The notes under the pieces are model-generated. The model was not told where the DNA came from. It saw nothing but the letters and a program-made list of their open reading frames with translations, and did no database searches. The position numbers and the translations under genes are program-made. A DNA stretch of 64,000 bases from Pyrenula massariospora (lineage: Eukaryota > Ascomycota > Eurotiomycetes > Pyrenulales > Pyrenulaceae). The DNA lies in contig JAGFMI010000005.1 of NCBI GenBank assembly GCA_021030905.1, positions 1,488,001 through 1,552,000 on the forward strand, given 5' to 3'. Shown one piece after another: positions 1 through 12,136 of this stretch (its first letter is position 1; each line of letters begins with the position of its first letter).

Positions 1-19
1 TGAAGTGAATAAATTTGAG

Positions 20-205
20 GTGACGATGCGTTCATCCAACTATCTAACTGATATTCTACCAATCCACCTTCATCTCCGCTCACAATCTCAACCATCTCCA
101 CCCCTCTACCTCCCCACTCCTTTCACCCCTCTGCTCCTCCACCACCCTTTCCGCCGCCCTCCTCCTCTTCCCCTCAGACCACCTCTTCCCCCAGGCAAAC
201 CATGA
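20..205 (-). pseudogene. Truncated copy of the 3' end of the NicO transporter gene
   Basis: About 185 bp resembles the 3' end and immediate 3' flank of the nickel transporter gene at 3823-5876, in the same orientation and roughly 3.7 kb away. The shared stretch starts near the 'gcgttca-cccaacta' block (about 30 here, about 3760 there) and runs through the CT-rich segment encoding the basic, glycine/arginine-rich carboxy end of the transporter. Similarity stops near 205; beyond that the sequences do not match. None of the NicO signature motifs is present, so it cannot encode a transporter. The window begins here, so a longer copy to the left cannot be excluded. Confidence 0.6.
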
Positions 206-3200
206 CGATGGAGGCGAGGTTGGTAGATTGGAGCTTCATATTGATAATACGCTGTTGTGAGATGGGGTTTCTGGGTTGATGCTAGATTTTGACTCGAGGC
301 ACTGTAGCCGAATAGCTTGTACATCAGACTCCAGTTTGGGGAGATGGAGATACTTATACTTCTGTCGGGCATTCGAGAAACTCCTTGAATACAAGCCATC
401 GGTTTAAACGTCCTTCTTTTCAAGACCATTTCTTCTAAGCCGGAGTGGGAACGAGAGGTTTCTGCTAGCCATATCACCCAGGTTCTTTGTCGGTCACCGC
501 GTGCCAACCTCTTATACGGTCAGCCACCGGAAAAAGCTATCCTATCTGCAGTGCTTCTGTGTAAATGACCTAGAGCATATCGATTGCCATCCCTGTGATT
601 GAGCCATCTTTCAGGGGCACAGGTCACACTTGCACTGTTTAGTCTGTTCAAACGACAGGCGTAACCCTCTGTGGAAAGCACCGGTGGAGCAGCGAGAGAT
701 CTAGCGATGCGCCTACCTTAGCCCACTTGCTGTGATTTCAAAGCAACTGGCTGGGAACAAGTGCGAAGTCTGGACTTTTAATAAAATATATGGGTAATGT
801 ATATTAGAGGCACCATCTCAAGAGGCCGTATGCCAGCTCAAAAGAGTTTTTATCAGATCTTAAATAATTTGAAGTTTTGGTCCCTTGGGACGACCACAAA
901 ACTACCAGAGCCGCCAATGACAGTAACGATTTACAAGTGTGCGTCTCCAAAGGTCGAGTAAATGTCAGCGTATGTACTTCCACTTAGTTCCGGAAGCGAA
1001 TCCTTCCGTCAGCAATACGAGACATTGTATTTTGCTCGAAGCGCGACTTGGGAACCTTGAGGGCGGAGCGCCGCCATAGGTAAGTTGGGACTTTGGCAAT
1101 TAGGAAAACCCTGCAGCGGCCGAGATAAGAGGATGGAAAACGAGACAAAGATGGAACTTACCTCCCTTCTCCCCAGAACATGTCTCTGATATCCGTACCC
1201 GGCATCGTTCGTCTCGTGTAGTGCAGGTGCTTGGACCGGCTCAGTTTCGAGGTTTTGCTCTAGAGCGTGGATCAATTGGCGATCCGTCGGGAGGGTGTGG
1301 GCGAGAAGGTCTATGGAATTTAGGTGTTTCGGGGACCATGTATAAAGGCAATGGTTCTGGTAAAGGGGGGTGCTCGAGTTGTGATCTGATTTTGAAGGAG
1401 ACCCATTTATGTCCACGAAATGAATGACTTAGAGGTGGTGAGAGAATAGGGGTGGCGTATAAAGATTTCAACGCAGCTGATTAGAAGAGAGGTATGTGCG
1501 AGGTGGTTGAACACAAGCAAGTCATAACTAGAGCTAATACCTCACTCAATTCAACCGTGGTACTTTCAACTCTGAAATATGGGATTGAATCATGAATCAG
1601 TCAGACTATGACGGATTAGGGATGACGGTTGTACACTGCTCCAGTGATATCCATCGTGAGAAGGGCTGCTTGTGGACTCTGTCAAAATTATTAAGAATTG
1701 AACTCGTTACTCTCTCTAAGACTCAGGGGGCACCTCCGAGTCTTAAATAACTAGGTAGGGGGCTGTGCTTGTAAATTCTAACAGACTCGTGATTGATATA
1801 AGTTAGCATTTCGTCAGGATAGAAATTTGTTGAATTTGTATTGGAGTCCATCGAGCTAAACGCCCTGTTCATTTTTTGTCTCATCGTAACCAGAGATCTT
1901 AGACACGCTAACATTAGAGAAAGAAATTTTCAATTGACGCCGTACGATCAAACTCTATACTTAAGTGATACATCAGACGTAAGAGTCACCGCATCACAAG
2001 GCAAGGTCTTTTATGCAACTGCCAGCTCAGGTCTCTCCAAGATTCCGTGACTCCTCTCATGGATTCTTCCCATGGTCTATCAAGGCACAGAAACCGAACG
2101 TCGATCCATACCATTACTCAAGGGCACCAGCCCACTGTGGAGGGTGCACAAATAAATTCTCTGACTGTAATAGATAATTCATCTGTTCTGCTATTTATCA
2201 AAGATCGGCAACCCATCTTCAGTATGACAAGGTCTCACTTACACGAGGTCGCTTTCTCCGTTCCTTTCGGATCTCCAGACAGAGTAAACCTATTGTTGCG
2301 ATGGACCCAACACTTATCGCAGCAACAGTAGCGCCGCCAACAAGGAGAGTCATTGTCGGGGTTATGATGGGGTCAACCATCGCGAATTCGTTGGATTTGG
2401 CGGTCAAAAAGGTGGGAGGGATGTCGAATGGTGTTTCAAAATTAGAATGGACAACGGAGACAATTCAGACTAATCAAAGACAAGATATTGGAGCAGTGTG
2501 CTTTGCAAATTTCTTGAACCAACCCGATGTGGTACTTGGAAGTGTGGTGGACGAGATGAGGGCGGAGGTGTGAAGGCAGTTTCTGACGAGGAAAGGAAAG
2601 TTTTGGCGTTATATACCCATGGCAAAACTGGGCGCAGGGAACTAGTGGGGTATGAGGGAAGAGGTGACGCGGAATGGGGCCCTGCAGGGTGAAGGGAATT
2701 ACTACCTTACCATGCTTTAAGGCAAGAAAGGGTCGCTTTCCTGGTCTACTAACACATAATACCTAGGCCCAAAAAGGTAAATGATCTGATCAGGGAAGTC
2801 AGGAAGCAAACGTTTCCGGTGCAAGGTAAGACACAACGTGGAAAAAGAAAGAAAAAGTCAAATTAGGCTGCGGCACTATACCGCTTTCTTAATGTCTCGG
2901 CTAATTTTGCCACGACTTCTCGGCTTATTTTACCACACAAGGCATTATTAGCCTAGATGACATCTTGAGAAGATGCTTTTTACACAGGTATCTCGGAGCC
3001 TCGTAGTCCGATTAAGTCACTGACCCTGGGCCAGAGCCCGATGGGTCTAGCATGGGGAGAAGGGGGGAAGGAGGACCCGAGCAGCGCTATCCACGCGTTT
3101 CCCTTTCCGTCTTGACTATCATCTAACACGAGCCACAACTGCTGCCAGTTTCCGGAATTCAAGTGAGCCGTCTTACTAATTGCTTAGTTAGTGCTAACTT

Positions 3201-3822
3201 AGAACAGTCACGATCTTCGTAGATATGGCACGGCGCTCAGCAGCAAGACAACCGATATTTCTTCTTCCATCCATCGTGATCTTGACTGGCTCGATTCCAG
3301 GCCATTCTGCACACTATATCTTCATGAACGTCTTGATTTCCGATCGAATACGGTGCGAGCGAAAAGCGCTCGGAGTTTCCACGTGCCGAGAGCCACCAAA
3401 CAAGGCGTCTGCATGCCTTGGCTTCGCGAAATTTCTATCCATTCCAGCTGAGAAAAGTTGAAAAGCTGGCGTGCTGCCGTCTTCTGCGTCACGATTCTCC
3501 CCAAGAGCGTGACAGGGAAGAAGTCCAGGCCACGTATGGGCCACTTGTCCGTCGGTTTGTGAGGAGAAATCCGCGCCAAAATAAGATACTTCCCTCTGCA
3601 CGCTGATCCTACCATTTTCGGTTACCGGGTCGGGACGTCTTTTTTCGCCCCTTCGCCCCTGAGTCCCTTGTTTTCGGGATGAGGTGTGATCGCATCATGC
3701 TTTGGAATGTAATTGGCTAAAAGTCAATGACCCAACCCCGTAAATGCGAGGGACATGACGCGTTCACCCAACTATCGATCTCTCATCTCCCCGGCCCAGT
3801 ATCTCCACCCCCTTCACCTCCC
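206..3822. other. Gene-poor stretch with no supported gene
   Basis: No frame gives a recognisable protein. Two weak candidates are on the minus strand. Around 1170-1410 a 70-80 residue open stretch ends at a GTAAGT-like donor. At about 2235-2470 an open stretch encodes a hydrophobic helix (around TMTLLVGGATVAAISVGS) followed by basic residues and a GTAAGT donor, which looks like the transmembrane exon of a type I membrane protein. I found no convincing flanking exons for either. They may be gene remnants or chance. Confidence 0.4.
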
Positions 3823-5876
3823 TCACTCCCCCCGACCCCCCTGCTCCTCCATCCCCCTCCCCTCCGCCGCTCTCCTCTTCCCCTCAACCCACCCCTTCCA
3901 CCTCCCAAACCCCACCACACTCCCAACCCCCACAACAATAAACGCCCCACAAATCGCCCCCCCAATAACATCATAATGCTCCCCCGCCCTCCGCACCCCG
4001 TCCCAAAACTCCCCTCCCCCCTCATCCCCATACTTAACATTCACCACCAACGTCAGCACCTGCACGCACCCAATCACCCCCGCCGCGAGTACCGTGACCC
4101 CCGTCAACACCCCGCTGTAATACAAAAACACCAGCGGATCCCTCTCCCTTGCCGCAGGCGCCCCCCCACTCCCCCCGCCCGCCGCCTGTTCCGGCAGCAC
4201 ATACAAGCTCAACATAAGCGCCCCATCAGCAGTATCAAGAAGGCACATGCCGGCGGTGAAGAGGAGGGGGAAGAGGAGGATGAGCCAGAAGGAGGTGCCG
4301 CGGGTGGCTTCGATGCTAGAGAGGCCGAGGAGGGCGATCTCCGAGGAGGTGTCGAAACCTAGGCCGAAGAGGACGCCTAGCGGATCTATGGGAGGGGGGG
4401 TGTTAGATGGTGGAGGCAAGGGGGAGGGAATTCGTCAGACGGTAGGGCAAAGGAGGGAGAGGGGGGGTGAGGAGAGTTTGTTAGATGGTAGGGGAATGGG
4501 GGAGAGGGGGGGAAGAGACGCACACATTTTCCATGGCCGGTCGATGAGGCGGAAGAGGCCGCGGAGGAGGGGGAAGAGGATGCCGGTTGAGGGTGAGGAT
4601 GAGGTTATTACTGCGTTTGGGTCGTTGGGGTCGGCGGGGGTTGAGTTGGGCGAGCCGGGGTCTGTGGGAGGGAGGAAGGAGACGGGCTGGGAGATTGGGG
4701 TGTGCATGATTTGGCGGATGCGGAGGATGATGCGGAGGAGGATGTAGGCGTTGAGGATGGCGAGGAGGAGGAGGAAGGCGGCGGACACGGAGGTCTGCAG
4801 ATGATGACGGGGTCAGAAACGGCTTGTGGTTGAGTAGAGATGTGACTGGACCCGTTAAGAGCTTAGTGCTTGGGCCTGGTAGATGAAAATGCACGGTATT
4901 GTTGTACGAGCGGGCTACTCCTGTACCTCGCCAAAAGGCGAATCGACAGTTGGTGGGACAGAGAAGAGTTGAAGATATACTAACCCCAACAATTCCGCCA
5001 ACCGAGCTATACCGGTCAAATTTGTCTGAAACTGCTCCTGCTGTGGCTGCAACGACGATAGAGGTGATGATCACAATCCTAACGTACAGATATCAGTCAG
5101 CATGATGGATAATAATCCTTTGAATGCTGTCGAGTCATGATTCCGTTGCATCAAAGTCTAGATACATACGTTGAATGTCCCAGCGAAAACCATGTACCCA
5201 CAGTCACGCACTGCTTGCCCGAGGCAAGAAGCCGGCGAGTCATGAGGTCGATAGCCTAACGGAGATAAGACAGTTAGAGCTAGGAAATCGCCGAAGAAAG
5301 CAGGAACAAGTGCATGAGACGAACTGAAATGTGGTCAGCATCAAGTGCGTGTCGTAAGCCTAGGGTATAGGAGAGCGCGGCTGTTGATATTAGGTACCTA
5401 GTAGCAGGAGGTCGTAAATTAGCCTGGGCTGTTGGATACAAAGAAGAATCGACCTCACGGATGAAAATGCTAGATACACTCATGTTAGCAATAAGTATAT
5501 CTTGAGCAATTACAGATTCGCAAGATCCATTAGATGGGAATGCAGATGATGATAGTCAGAACCCAATACGTATAGGCTTTTAAGAGATACGTACCAAGAC
5601 AATTGCAACAACAACCCAAATCAGCAGATTTACCGAAACGAGCAATAGGATGATTCCGATCGCTGGAAGCGGCATCCTCCGCAGCACCGGGATGGTGCCA
5701 TGGCGTTTTTGGGCTTTCTGGAGAAGCGATTCTTTTGCAGATGGAGGAGCTGATTCTGGAGCTTCGAAGTCGTCTTCTCCATCATCAAGAATCCGATCTT
5801 CATGTTGGGTCGATTTTGCTTTCGCAGGTGGCTGCTCCGGGTCGGTAGTCTCGATGAGATCGTCGCTTGAGCCCAT
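3823..5876 (-). CDS. High-affinity nickel/cobalt transporter, NicO (NiCoT) family
   Basis: Multi-pass membrane permease expected to import Ni2+ or Co2+ at low concentration. I read six exons: 5595-5876, 5325-5423, 5170-5255, 4985-5078, 4524-4794 and 3823-4385, which join in frame to about 464 residues. The family signature HX4DH is present as H119-ALDA-DH125, in the second helix where it binds metal. The second signature, LGFDTSSE, lies near residues 286-293. A hydrophobic helix follows an acidic, probably cytosolic amino end (about residues 1-70). The loop coded at 4524-4700 is Ser/Pro-rich and the carboxy tail is unusually basic and glycine-rich. The exon 2 donor is GTTCGT, weaker than usual, but the frame on both sides matches the family. 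Ni2+ would serve urease. A truncated copy of its 3' end lies at 20-205. Confidence 0.9.
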
Positions 5877-6466
5877 AGCACACTAATGTGAGAGATTCAC
5901 CGGCGAGGAACGGAGACTCATTGGCAGAGAATGTTTGCTATTTCAAGGAGTATGAGATCAATTAACTCATCTTTGATCAGATAATGTGAACAGTGAGATT
6001 GGTAAGGAAGATACGATCTTCGGTAATGATCTGATTGAGAATTGATAACGCTGTGATCCCATTTGCGGGGTACATCGATAGCTCCAAAGAGAAAGCGAGA
6101 CGTGGATGGTCTAGACTTTTTGATAAGCTTTTTTCTCTACCAACTATTCGCTTCTAGAAAATCACACCAGCAGCGCCGCTTTTGGTTTGTCATTCACAAC
6201 ATTGTCGTGCAACGGAGATTTAGCTGGAAGCCAAGAGGGACAAGGCGAAGATCGCCCTGGAGATTAACGCGGCACCGGAGTACCTTTTAATTATATGTTG
6301 CTCTATTTCATCACACAAAGTGTACATTGTCTCTAGATTCCGTTTCTTGATGCCATTTAATGCAGCTGCTTCCAAACGTAGAGAAATTTTGAGTCGTCCT
6401 TAAAATTCCACTTCTAAGCCTCCACGGCTGTCAATGAGATCGAGCTAAATGCCAACGCATATCTTA

Positions 6467-8483
6467 TCACAGCGATACCTTCCGGCCGTTGATCATTCCA
6501 TTCGCCATCTCTAATCCATGCACACCGTTCACCAATTCATCGACCTCCACTGGAGATCCGACCGGGCTCTTTGAAATTTGGTGTATTACGCTATCCAAAA
6601 TACCAGCGCTCGCTGCGAAGAACCCGAGATAAGGCGCACTTGGCTTCAACACCCGGCTAACGTATTCTGGATGGTATTGCACGCCAACGAACCACGGATG
6701 GTCCGGCAATTCCAGGATCTCCATTCGCTCTCCCTTGTCATCTTTGCCGATAAATGGGAGACCCGCTGTGGAGAATCGTTCGACGTATTGTGGGTTGACT
6801 TCGTAACGGTGCCGATGGCGCTCATCAACAGAGTGGATCTGCTCGCCGCCGTACAAAGCCCGAAGTTTTGACCAGCTTGTTTCTGGCTGGAAAATCGTCG
6901 GCCTCAATCCAAGACGCATGGTTCCACCCATTTTGACTTTGTCGATCTCGGGCATGGAAATAATAACCGGATCCAGGGTCTGGTCATTGAACTCAACGGA
7001 AGAGGCTTTTTCGAGTCCACAGACCTTTCTGGCGTACTCGATAACTGCAATCTGCATTCCTAGGCAAATTCCGAGATATGGCTTGGAATTGGCTCTGGCA
7101 TAATGTGCGGCCTCAATCATACCCTCGGTACCACGGTGTCCAAATCCTCCGGGAACAAGCACACCATCAGCGGTACAGAGAGAATGCCAGGCCTTATGAA
7201 AAGTCTCTGGCGAATTTTCTAGGGTTGCCCGTTCTAGGTGTGAAGCGTCGATCCACACAATCTCGAGTTTCCGCGCGCAGGCCATAGCTGCGTGTTCGAG
7301 TGACGATTTGACCGAATGATATGAATCATGTAAGGTAGTGTATTTGCCAACAAGGGCAATACTGACCTTCTCGGATTCGTGAATTCTCAACTGGGTAGTG
7401 GTTAATACTTGCCATTGGTCCCAGATCCGTTTTCCTCTCAAAACAAGCCTAGGAGGAATAGAACCAGTGTCGAAACGCAGGAGAGACAGAAGCTGAGGAA
7501 CAAAACCTCGTTTTTCCAGAAATTTCGGTACGTTGTACGGGCTCATCTGAGGTATTGCAATAACGTGGGACTTCTGTACGTTTCCATATAGTGCGACCTT
7601 CCCACAAGCACTATCATCAAGTGCTTCTTCCGAGCGACAGGCGATCTGAGAGATCAGAATAGACTTGTTGGAAGGGTGCAGTAACTTACCAATTCTGGAA
7701 CCAGACCACCAGACCGTGCCTCGCGTATCGCCTGCTGTGTCGGCTTCGTCTTCTGCTCCCCGTTCACTGAAGGGATGAAAGAAACGAAAATGTGAACAAA
7801 GTTTTCAGATCCGACTCTTAAGAGGCGCAACTGTCTCATGGCCTCTGTGAAAGGACCGCTCTCAATGTCGCCGACGGAGCCTCCAAGCTCAATGATACAA
7901 ACGTCTGGTTCTTCGTTTGTATCGTCGACCGGTATCCGAGCCACTCGTTCTACCCAATGTTGGATTGCATCTGTGAGGTGAGGAACGACCTGTACGGTCT
8001 TCCCGAGATAATCTCCTCGTCTCTCCTTCTCGATGACATGTTGGTAGATCTTGCCAGTAGTGATGTTGTTGTCGCGGGTCAAAGTGATGTTCAGATATCG
8101 TTCGTAGTTGCCGAGATCAAGGTCGACCTCGCCTCCGTCGTTCAGGACGTAGCATTCGCCATGCCTATAAAATCGTTAGAGAAATATCTTCCATTCTCTA
8201 CCAAAGATTCGACATACTCCGTAGGAGCCATGGTCCCAGCATCGATATTCATGTACGGGTCAATCTTAATTGCAGACACGTTCTGTGGTTGTCAGCGTGA
8301 GACAATTCGGTAACGCAGTCGCAAACTTATCTTGAGACCCTGAGTCTGCAGCAGCAAACCCGCCGATGAGGCTGCAAGATCCCATTAGCCTCGCATTCCT
8401 TTGTGAGGGGCTCGGATGCACAAACCAATTGTTCCCTTCCCTACCCCGCTAATCACACCTCCAGACACGAGAACGTACTTCAT
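6467..8483 (-). CDS. URA7: CTP synthase
   Basis: Makes CTP from UTP, ATP and glutamine, the last step of pyrimidine nucleotide synthesis, in the cytosol. Exons read as 8426-8483, 8331-8371, 8218-8279, 7690-8164 and 6467-7645 give about 604 residues, normal for fungal enzymes. The protein starts [17 protein letters not shown], the synthetase P-loop region, followed by the UTP/ATP-site segment around [15 protein letters not shown]. The carboxy half is a class I glutamine amidotransferase with the nucleophile in GICLGMQ (Cys near residue 404) and the HPEY His/Glu pair. Between exons 2 and 3 there is no GT donor: the conserved [11 protein letters not shown] join is restored only by an intron starting ATAAGT and ending AC (8280-8330), or AG (8283-8330, adding one Asn). 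Identity is clear; that splice is inferred. Confidence 0.95.
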
Positions 8484-8861
8484 CTTGGGGAACTATAATA
8501 AAAGATATGAGAATTATGGTGCCGACCCTGCCTGTTGGCAGGCGGGAAGAAAAGGAAAGGAAGGCTTCGAGGCCGATTGTGGGGCAGTCAAAATATATGA
8601 CTCGGCGCGTCGCGTGTGAAGTCTTGGCGTACCCCGCGCCTCATGCGTGCACTTGGGAGTCACCAAATCACGGGGGAATGGTGCTTTGGTCCCTTTTACA
8701 TGTGAAGACTTCAGGTACCACGTCACGGATTTGCCATGATTTCCTTGGGTCTGCTTTGAAATAGCTTTGACTTTCACTTTCCAAGTGACCGCACCGTGTT
8801 CTAATATGAAACCAAAAGTGATTGTCAAGCAGTGAACGCCACTCAATGAACGCTCGTGCTC
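8484..8861. other. Intergenic: CTP synthase promoter side and coronin 3' side
   Basis: Spacer between the start of the CTP synthase gene and the end of the coronin gene, both on the minus strand. It should hold the CTP synthase 5' UTR and promoter and the coronin 3' UTR. No distinct motif or further gene was seen. Confidence 0.5.
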
Positions 8862-11001
8862 TCAAGAACCAAGCTTAGCCTTCAATGCTGTCATCTCCGC
8901 CATAAGATCAGCCAAGGTCTGTCCTTGTGCTGCTATTTGCCGTGATTGCTGTGCCACTATCGTCTTCAGATTGCGCACCTCACGATCAATCGCGTCATTA
9001 CTAACTCCTGAAGGAGACAAAGGAGGGTCTTGACAGGAAGAGGCCTTTGTAGGCGTCTTGGCTGCTGCAGACTTGGAGTTGTCAGCGAAAGAAATCAGTC
9101 AGGATATGGAACAAACCTTATCTACGCCGCTGTCTCTTGACTCATCTTCTGCATTGCTTTCGCTTCTGGACAACCCTGCGCTGGGAGCTGCACCTTCCTT
9201 GGGTTTGATTGATGAGGAAAATGGCTTCACATCGGAAGCACGCTCAGGAGGCTTTGATACCTCTTCAAAGCTTGACGTGTCGCTTTCCTCTTCTTTCTCC
9301 CCGCCCTTGTCAGCGTACTTGTCTGCCATGGCCATCATTGAACCACCTTGCTCTTTCATGGAGGGTGGAGGAGCTCTCATCGCCACAGGTGTTGGCTCAG
9401 CTTTCGAAGGCTCAGGCTGTTTCTTCGCAGGCTCTGGAGCCTTGGTAGGCTCGGGAGCTGGTCGAGGCTTGTAATCCGAAGCAACTTCTTTGACACCCGT
9501 GCCTTCGTAGATACTTTCCATATCCAGCTTGGGTGGTAGAGCGGTCTTTCCTCCTAACCATTCACCGCTGCTTATTGCAGGTTTCAGTCCAGTTGTTGGG
9601 GGATAGATGTCATCTTGGAAGGTCTCAGCCCGCCTTGGCACGATGAACGAGACCGGTTCGACATAATTGTCGTTAATGGTTTTGAATGCGCGCATAACCT
9701 CGTTCTCTTTCAAATTGATACCTCGCTTGGGTAGGAAGGCAATTCCTCGCTGAGGCTCGGTCGATTTGTATTCGGACAAGTATTCGAATTTATCATTCTG
9801 GTATTCGTAATACCGGATATTGCCGTCGCCTTTCCCAGCTAGATAGAGACATTGTGTACCTTCATCCCAGAACGGAATGCACACTCCTGAAATTGAGTCG
9901 AGCCTTTCAAAGCCGCCGACAGGTTCCTTGGGATTCTTAATATCCCACAATGCCAATTGACGATCGCTCATCCTTGAAAAGCCCGTCGTAGCAATTCTGT
10001 CATGCTCGCCCAACCACACCGATCGGCTGTTCTTGGCCCCTGAATGGCCTGGAACCTCAACGACTGGCTTCTCTTGCCTTACGTCCCATACTCTCAATTT
10101 CTTATCACGTGAAGTTGTGCACAAGAGCGCACCATCTGCACCCCACGATAGCGACTGTACAATATCGCCAAGTTTGAGATTCAACTCTGCCGATCCTGCC
10201 TCGATATCCCATATTTTGATCGTGAAATCTCCGGACGCTGATGCGAGGACATTTTCTGCCGCTGGGTTAAAGAGCACGTGCCCTACTTTCCTGTGGATTG
10301 TGAGACAAGTTTTCCATTGGCGCTATGTCTGAACTTACCGCGGATGACCACTGAGTTTCCCCACGGGAGAGATATCTTGAACATCGTCCGGGTCTCCATC
10401 GTGTTGTAACGTAAAGCCATCCGGTACCCTCCATAGAAAGACCTAGGCCTGTGAGTGTACGCAACAGACCAATGCTGTCGTTGAATTACCTTGCCATCGT
10501 CGGAGCCAGAAGCAATGAGAGAGTCATTGAATGGATTCCTTGTGCCATGAGTATTGCCAGCCAGTCAAATATGAGGGCAGCCTACCAATTGGTGTCTAGT
10601 ACGGCTGCGGTGTGACCACGAAACAAAGGTATCCTATCTGGCAGACGTCCTTTTTCACTGAGAGGTATGACTGCGAATGCTCCTCCTCCACCTGCTTCCC
10701 AATTGACTGCGAGGTATTCGGGGTTGACCTAGGGAGGGGTTGAGCTGAGGGATAAAATGTCTTTCGAAGGTAACGAACTGCGACAAGGTTTGTGTCCCAG
10801 GCATTGTTGGATACTCGTATGTTATCATAACATTGGTCCTAGATTCTGTGAGCTTAGGAATCTTGAAAGGATCATGCGCCATGTACCTTTCTTGTGGATC
10901 GACCAAAAACGTGTCCTAGGTGTAAGCGTGAGCATAGCGGCGCGGAGCTGTTCAAGAGGGCGCATACTGTATTTGGAGGCACGCACGAAGCGACCAGCCA
11001 T
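8862..11001 (-). CDS. CRN1: Coronin, actin-binding WD-repeat protein
   Basis: Binds F-actin and the Arp2/3 complex at cortical actin patches, bundling filaments and tuning branched nucleation during endocytosis and polarised growth. The first exon (10968-11001) encodes MAGRFVRASKY, the conserved coronin start, continued by a 29-bp exon (10887-10915) giving HVFGRSTRK. Further short exons supply the 'CYDN-R-S-NAWDTN' block and the first WD blades. The long exon (about 9115-10277) encodes later blades, including SGDFTIKIWDIE and RDKKLRVWDVR, the coronin extension with NDNYVEPVSFIVPRR, then a variable Pro/Glu/Ser-rich linker. The last exon (8862 to about 9055) gives a short carboxy coiled coil (IDREVRNLKTIVAQQSRQIA), typical of coronin trimers. 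An intron with donor GTTTGT joins the last two exons. One early intron has a GTTCGT donor. Confidence 0.92.
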
Positions 11002-11527
11002 TTTGAAAGCTTTCTCTGTTCGCTAGAGGAAGGCAGCCTTATAGATGATCGTCCTAAGGTGTGAAAATCATGGTAGATTGCAGCTGGACGCAGAAGATCC
11101 GGCTCGTTTCAAGGCCGCGCATTCATCGTTTTGGGATTCACCCTGGCTTAAGAGACTCCCTGCCTAGAAAACGAGGTCACTGCCCCGCAGCCGTTTTCGC
11201 CGCGGAGCCCCTTAAGCCCCTGACATGGCAGGCTATGCTTGCATGAACTGCAATTTTACAAAGGCTTACAGCATTATCAACAACTTAAACCCAATCACAT
11301 TGCATCACGTGGCGATATGCATTCTCACATAGTGGTCACTTCGACGCTAATTCTTACTAAACACGAGTTGTTTAAAGGAGTAAATGTTTTAAGATTGGAA
11401 GGAAGAGCAATAGCGCAGATTTCTATCGAATGCGGTCTATCATAACAAATCATAATCGATATTACGGGATCACTCATACCGTCATTAGCAAGTGTCTCGT
11501 CAAGACAGCTACGAAAGACTTAGGTCA
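11002..11527. other. Intergenic: coronin upstream region
   Basis: Contains the coronin promoter and 5' UTR. A GC-rich segment near 11160-11220 ('gcagccgttttcgccgcgg') is followed by AT-rich sequence. No further gene recognised. Confidence 0.4.
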
Positions 11528-12136
11528 TTAGCGGCGGCTATGGGCAGTGCAATGATTACTGCAGCCATTGCAAGAAACGTGGTCTGGTCTGTTGCGGTGA
11601 CGGCGATGCGAATGGGCATGAGAATAGGAAAGGGCACGGCGCAGAGATGGCTCGATATACGGATCCATTTCAAGACCATCCCGATTGGCAGAGTAACTTG
11701 GCCTACGACGAGGGTGACCATACTGGGTTCGACTGCGCCTAAGACCCTCAGCATTTCCAGAGTCATGAACGGCAGAGTCATTCATCGTGAAGCTCGACGG
11801 CGGACGTGATGAATGTGTTGCATGTCGACGCGGGCGATGTTGAGCCACAGAGTTGGTGTTACGCCTGCGAGTGCGAATAGCGACTAAAACAATGTCGTCT
11901 TCATAGACGCCATTGGTATTTGAGTTTGCTAGGTCATCGCGATGCCGGCTGCCCTGGAAACCTGAATCCTCATGATGGGACCTGGAAGATCTATGATGGA
12001 TAGCAGATGGACCATGGCGGCTGCGATACGTAACTGGGAGACTATCATGCATACTAAGATTGTCCTGCTCCCTTCTTCTCTCGTCTCGATGGTTGAGGTG
12101 GTAATCATCGACCGTCAAGCGGTTCGGAGACGCCAT
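11528..12136 (-). CDS. Hypothetical disordered His/Arg/Ser-rich protein
   Basis: An uninterrupted reading frame of 202 residues starting MASPNRLTVDDYHLNHRDE. It is rich in His, Arg, Ser and Asp with many RR, RH and SR steps, and has no signal peptide or membrane helix, so it is predicted to be disordered. I do not recognise a family. A second frame at about 11509-11600 on the same strand encodes a hydrophobic stretch (FLAMAAVIIALPIAAAN), so the true gene could use an intron near 11600 to end in a membrane segment; I could not decide this from splice signals. The composition could also come from a non-coding repeat-rich stretch. Confidence 0.35.
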   Translation of the reverse strand: MASPNRLTVDDYHLNHRDERRREQDNLSMHDSLPVTYRSRHGPSAIHHRSSRSHHEDSGFQGSRHRDDLANSNTNGVYEDDIVLVAIRTRRRNTNSVAQHRPRRHATHSSRPPSSFTMNDSAVHDSGNAEGLRRSRTQYGHPRRRPSYSANRDGLEMDPYIEPSLRRALSYSHAHSHRRHRNRPDHVSCNGCSNHCTAHSRR

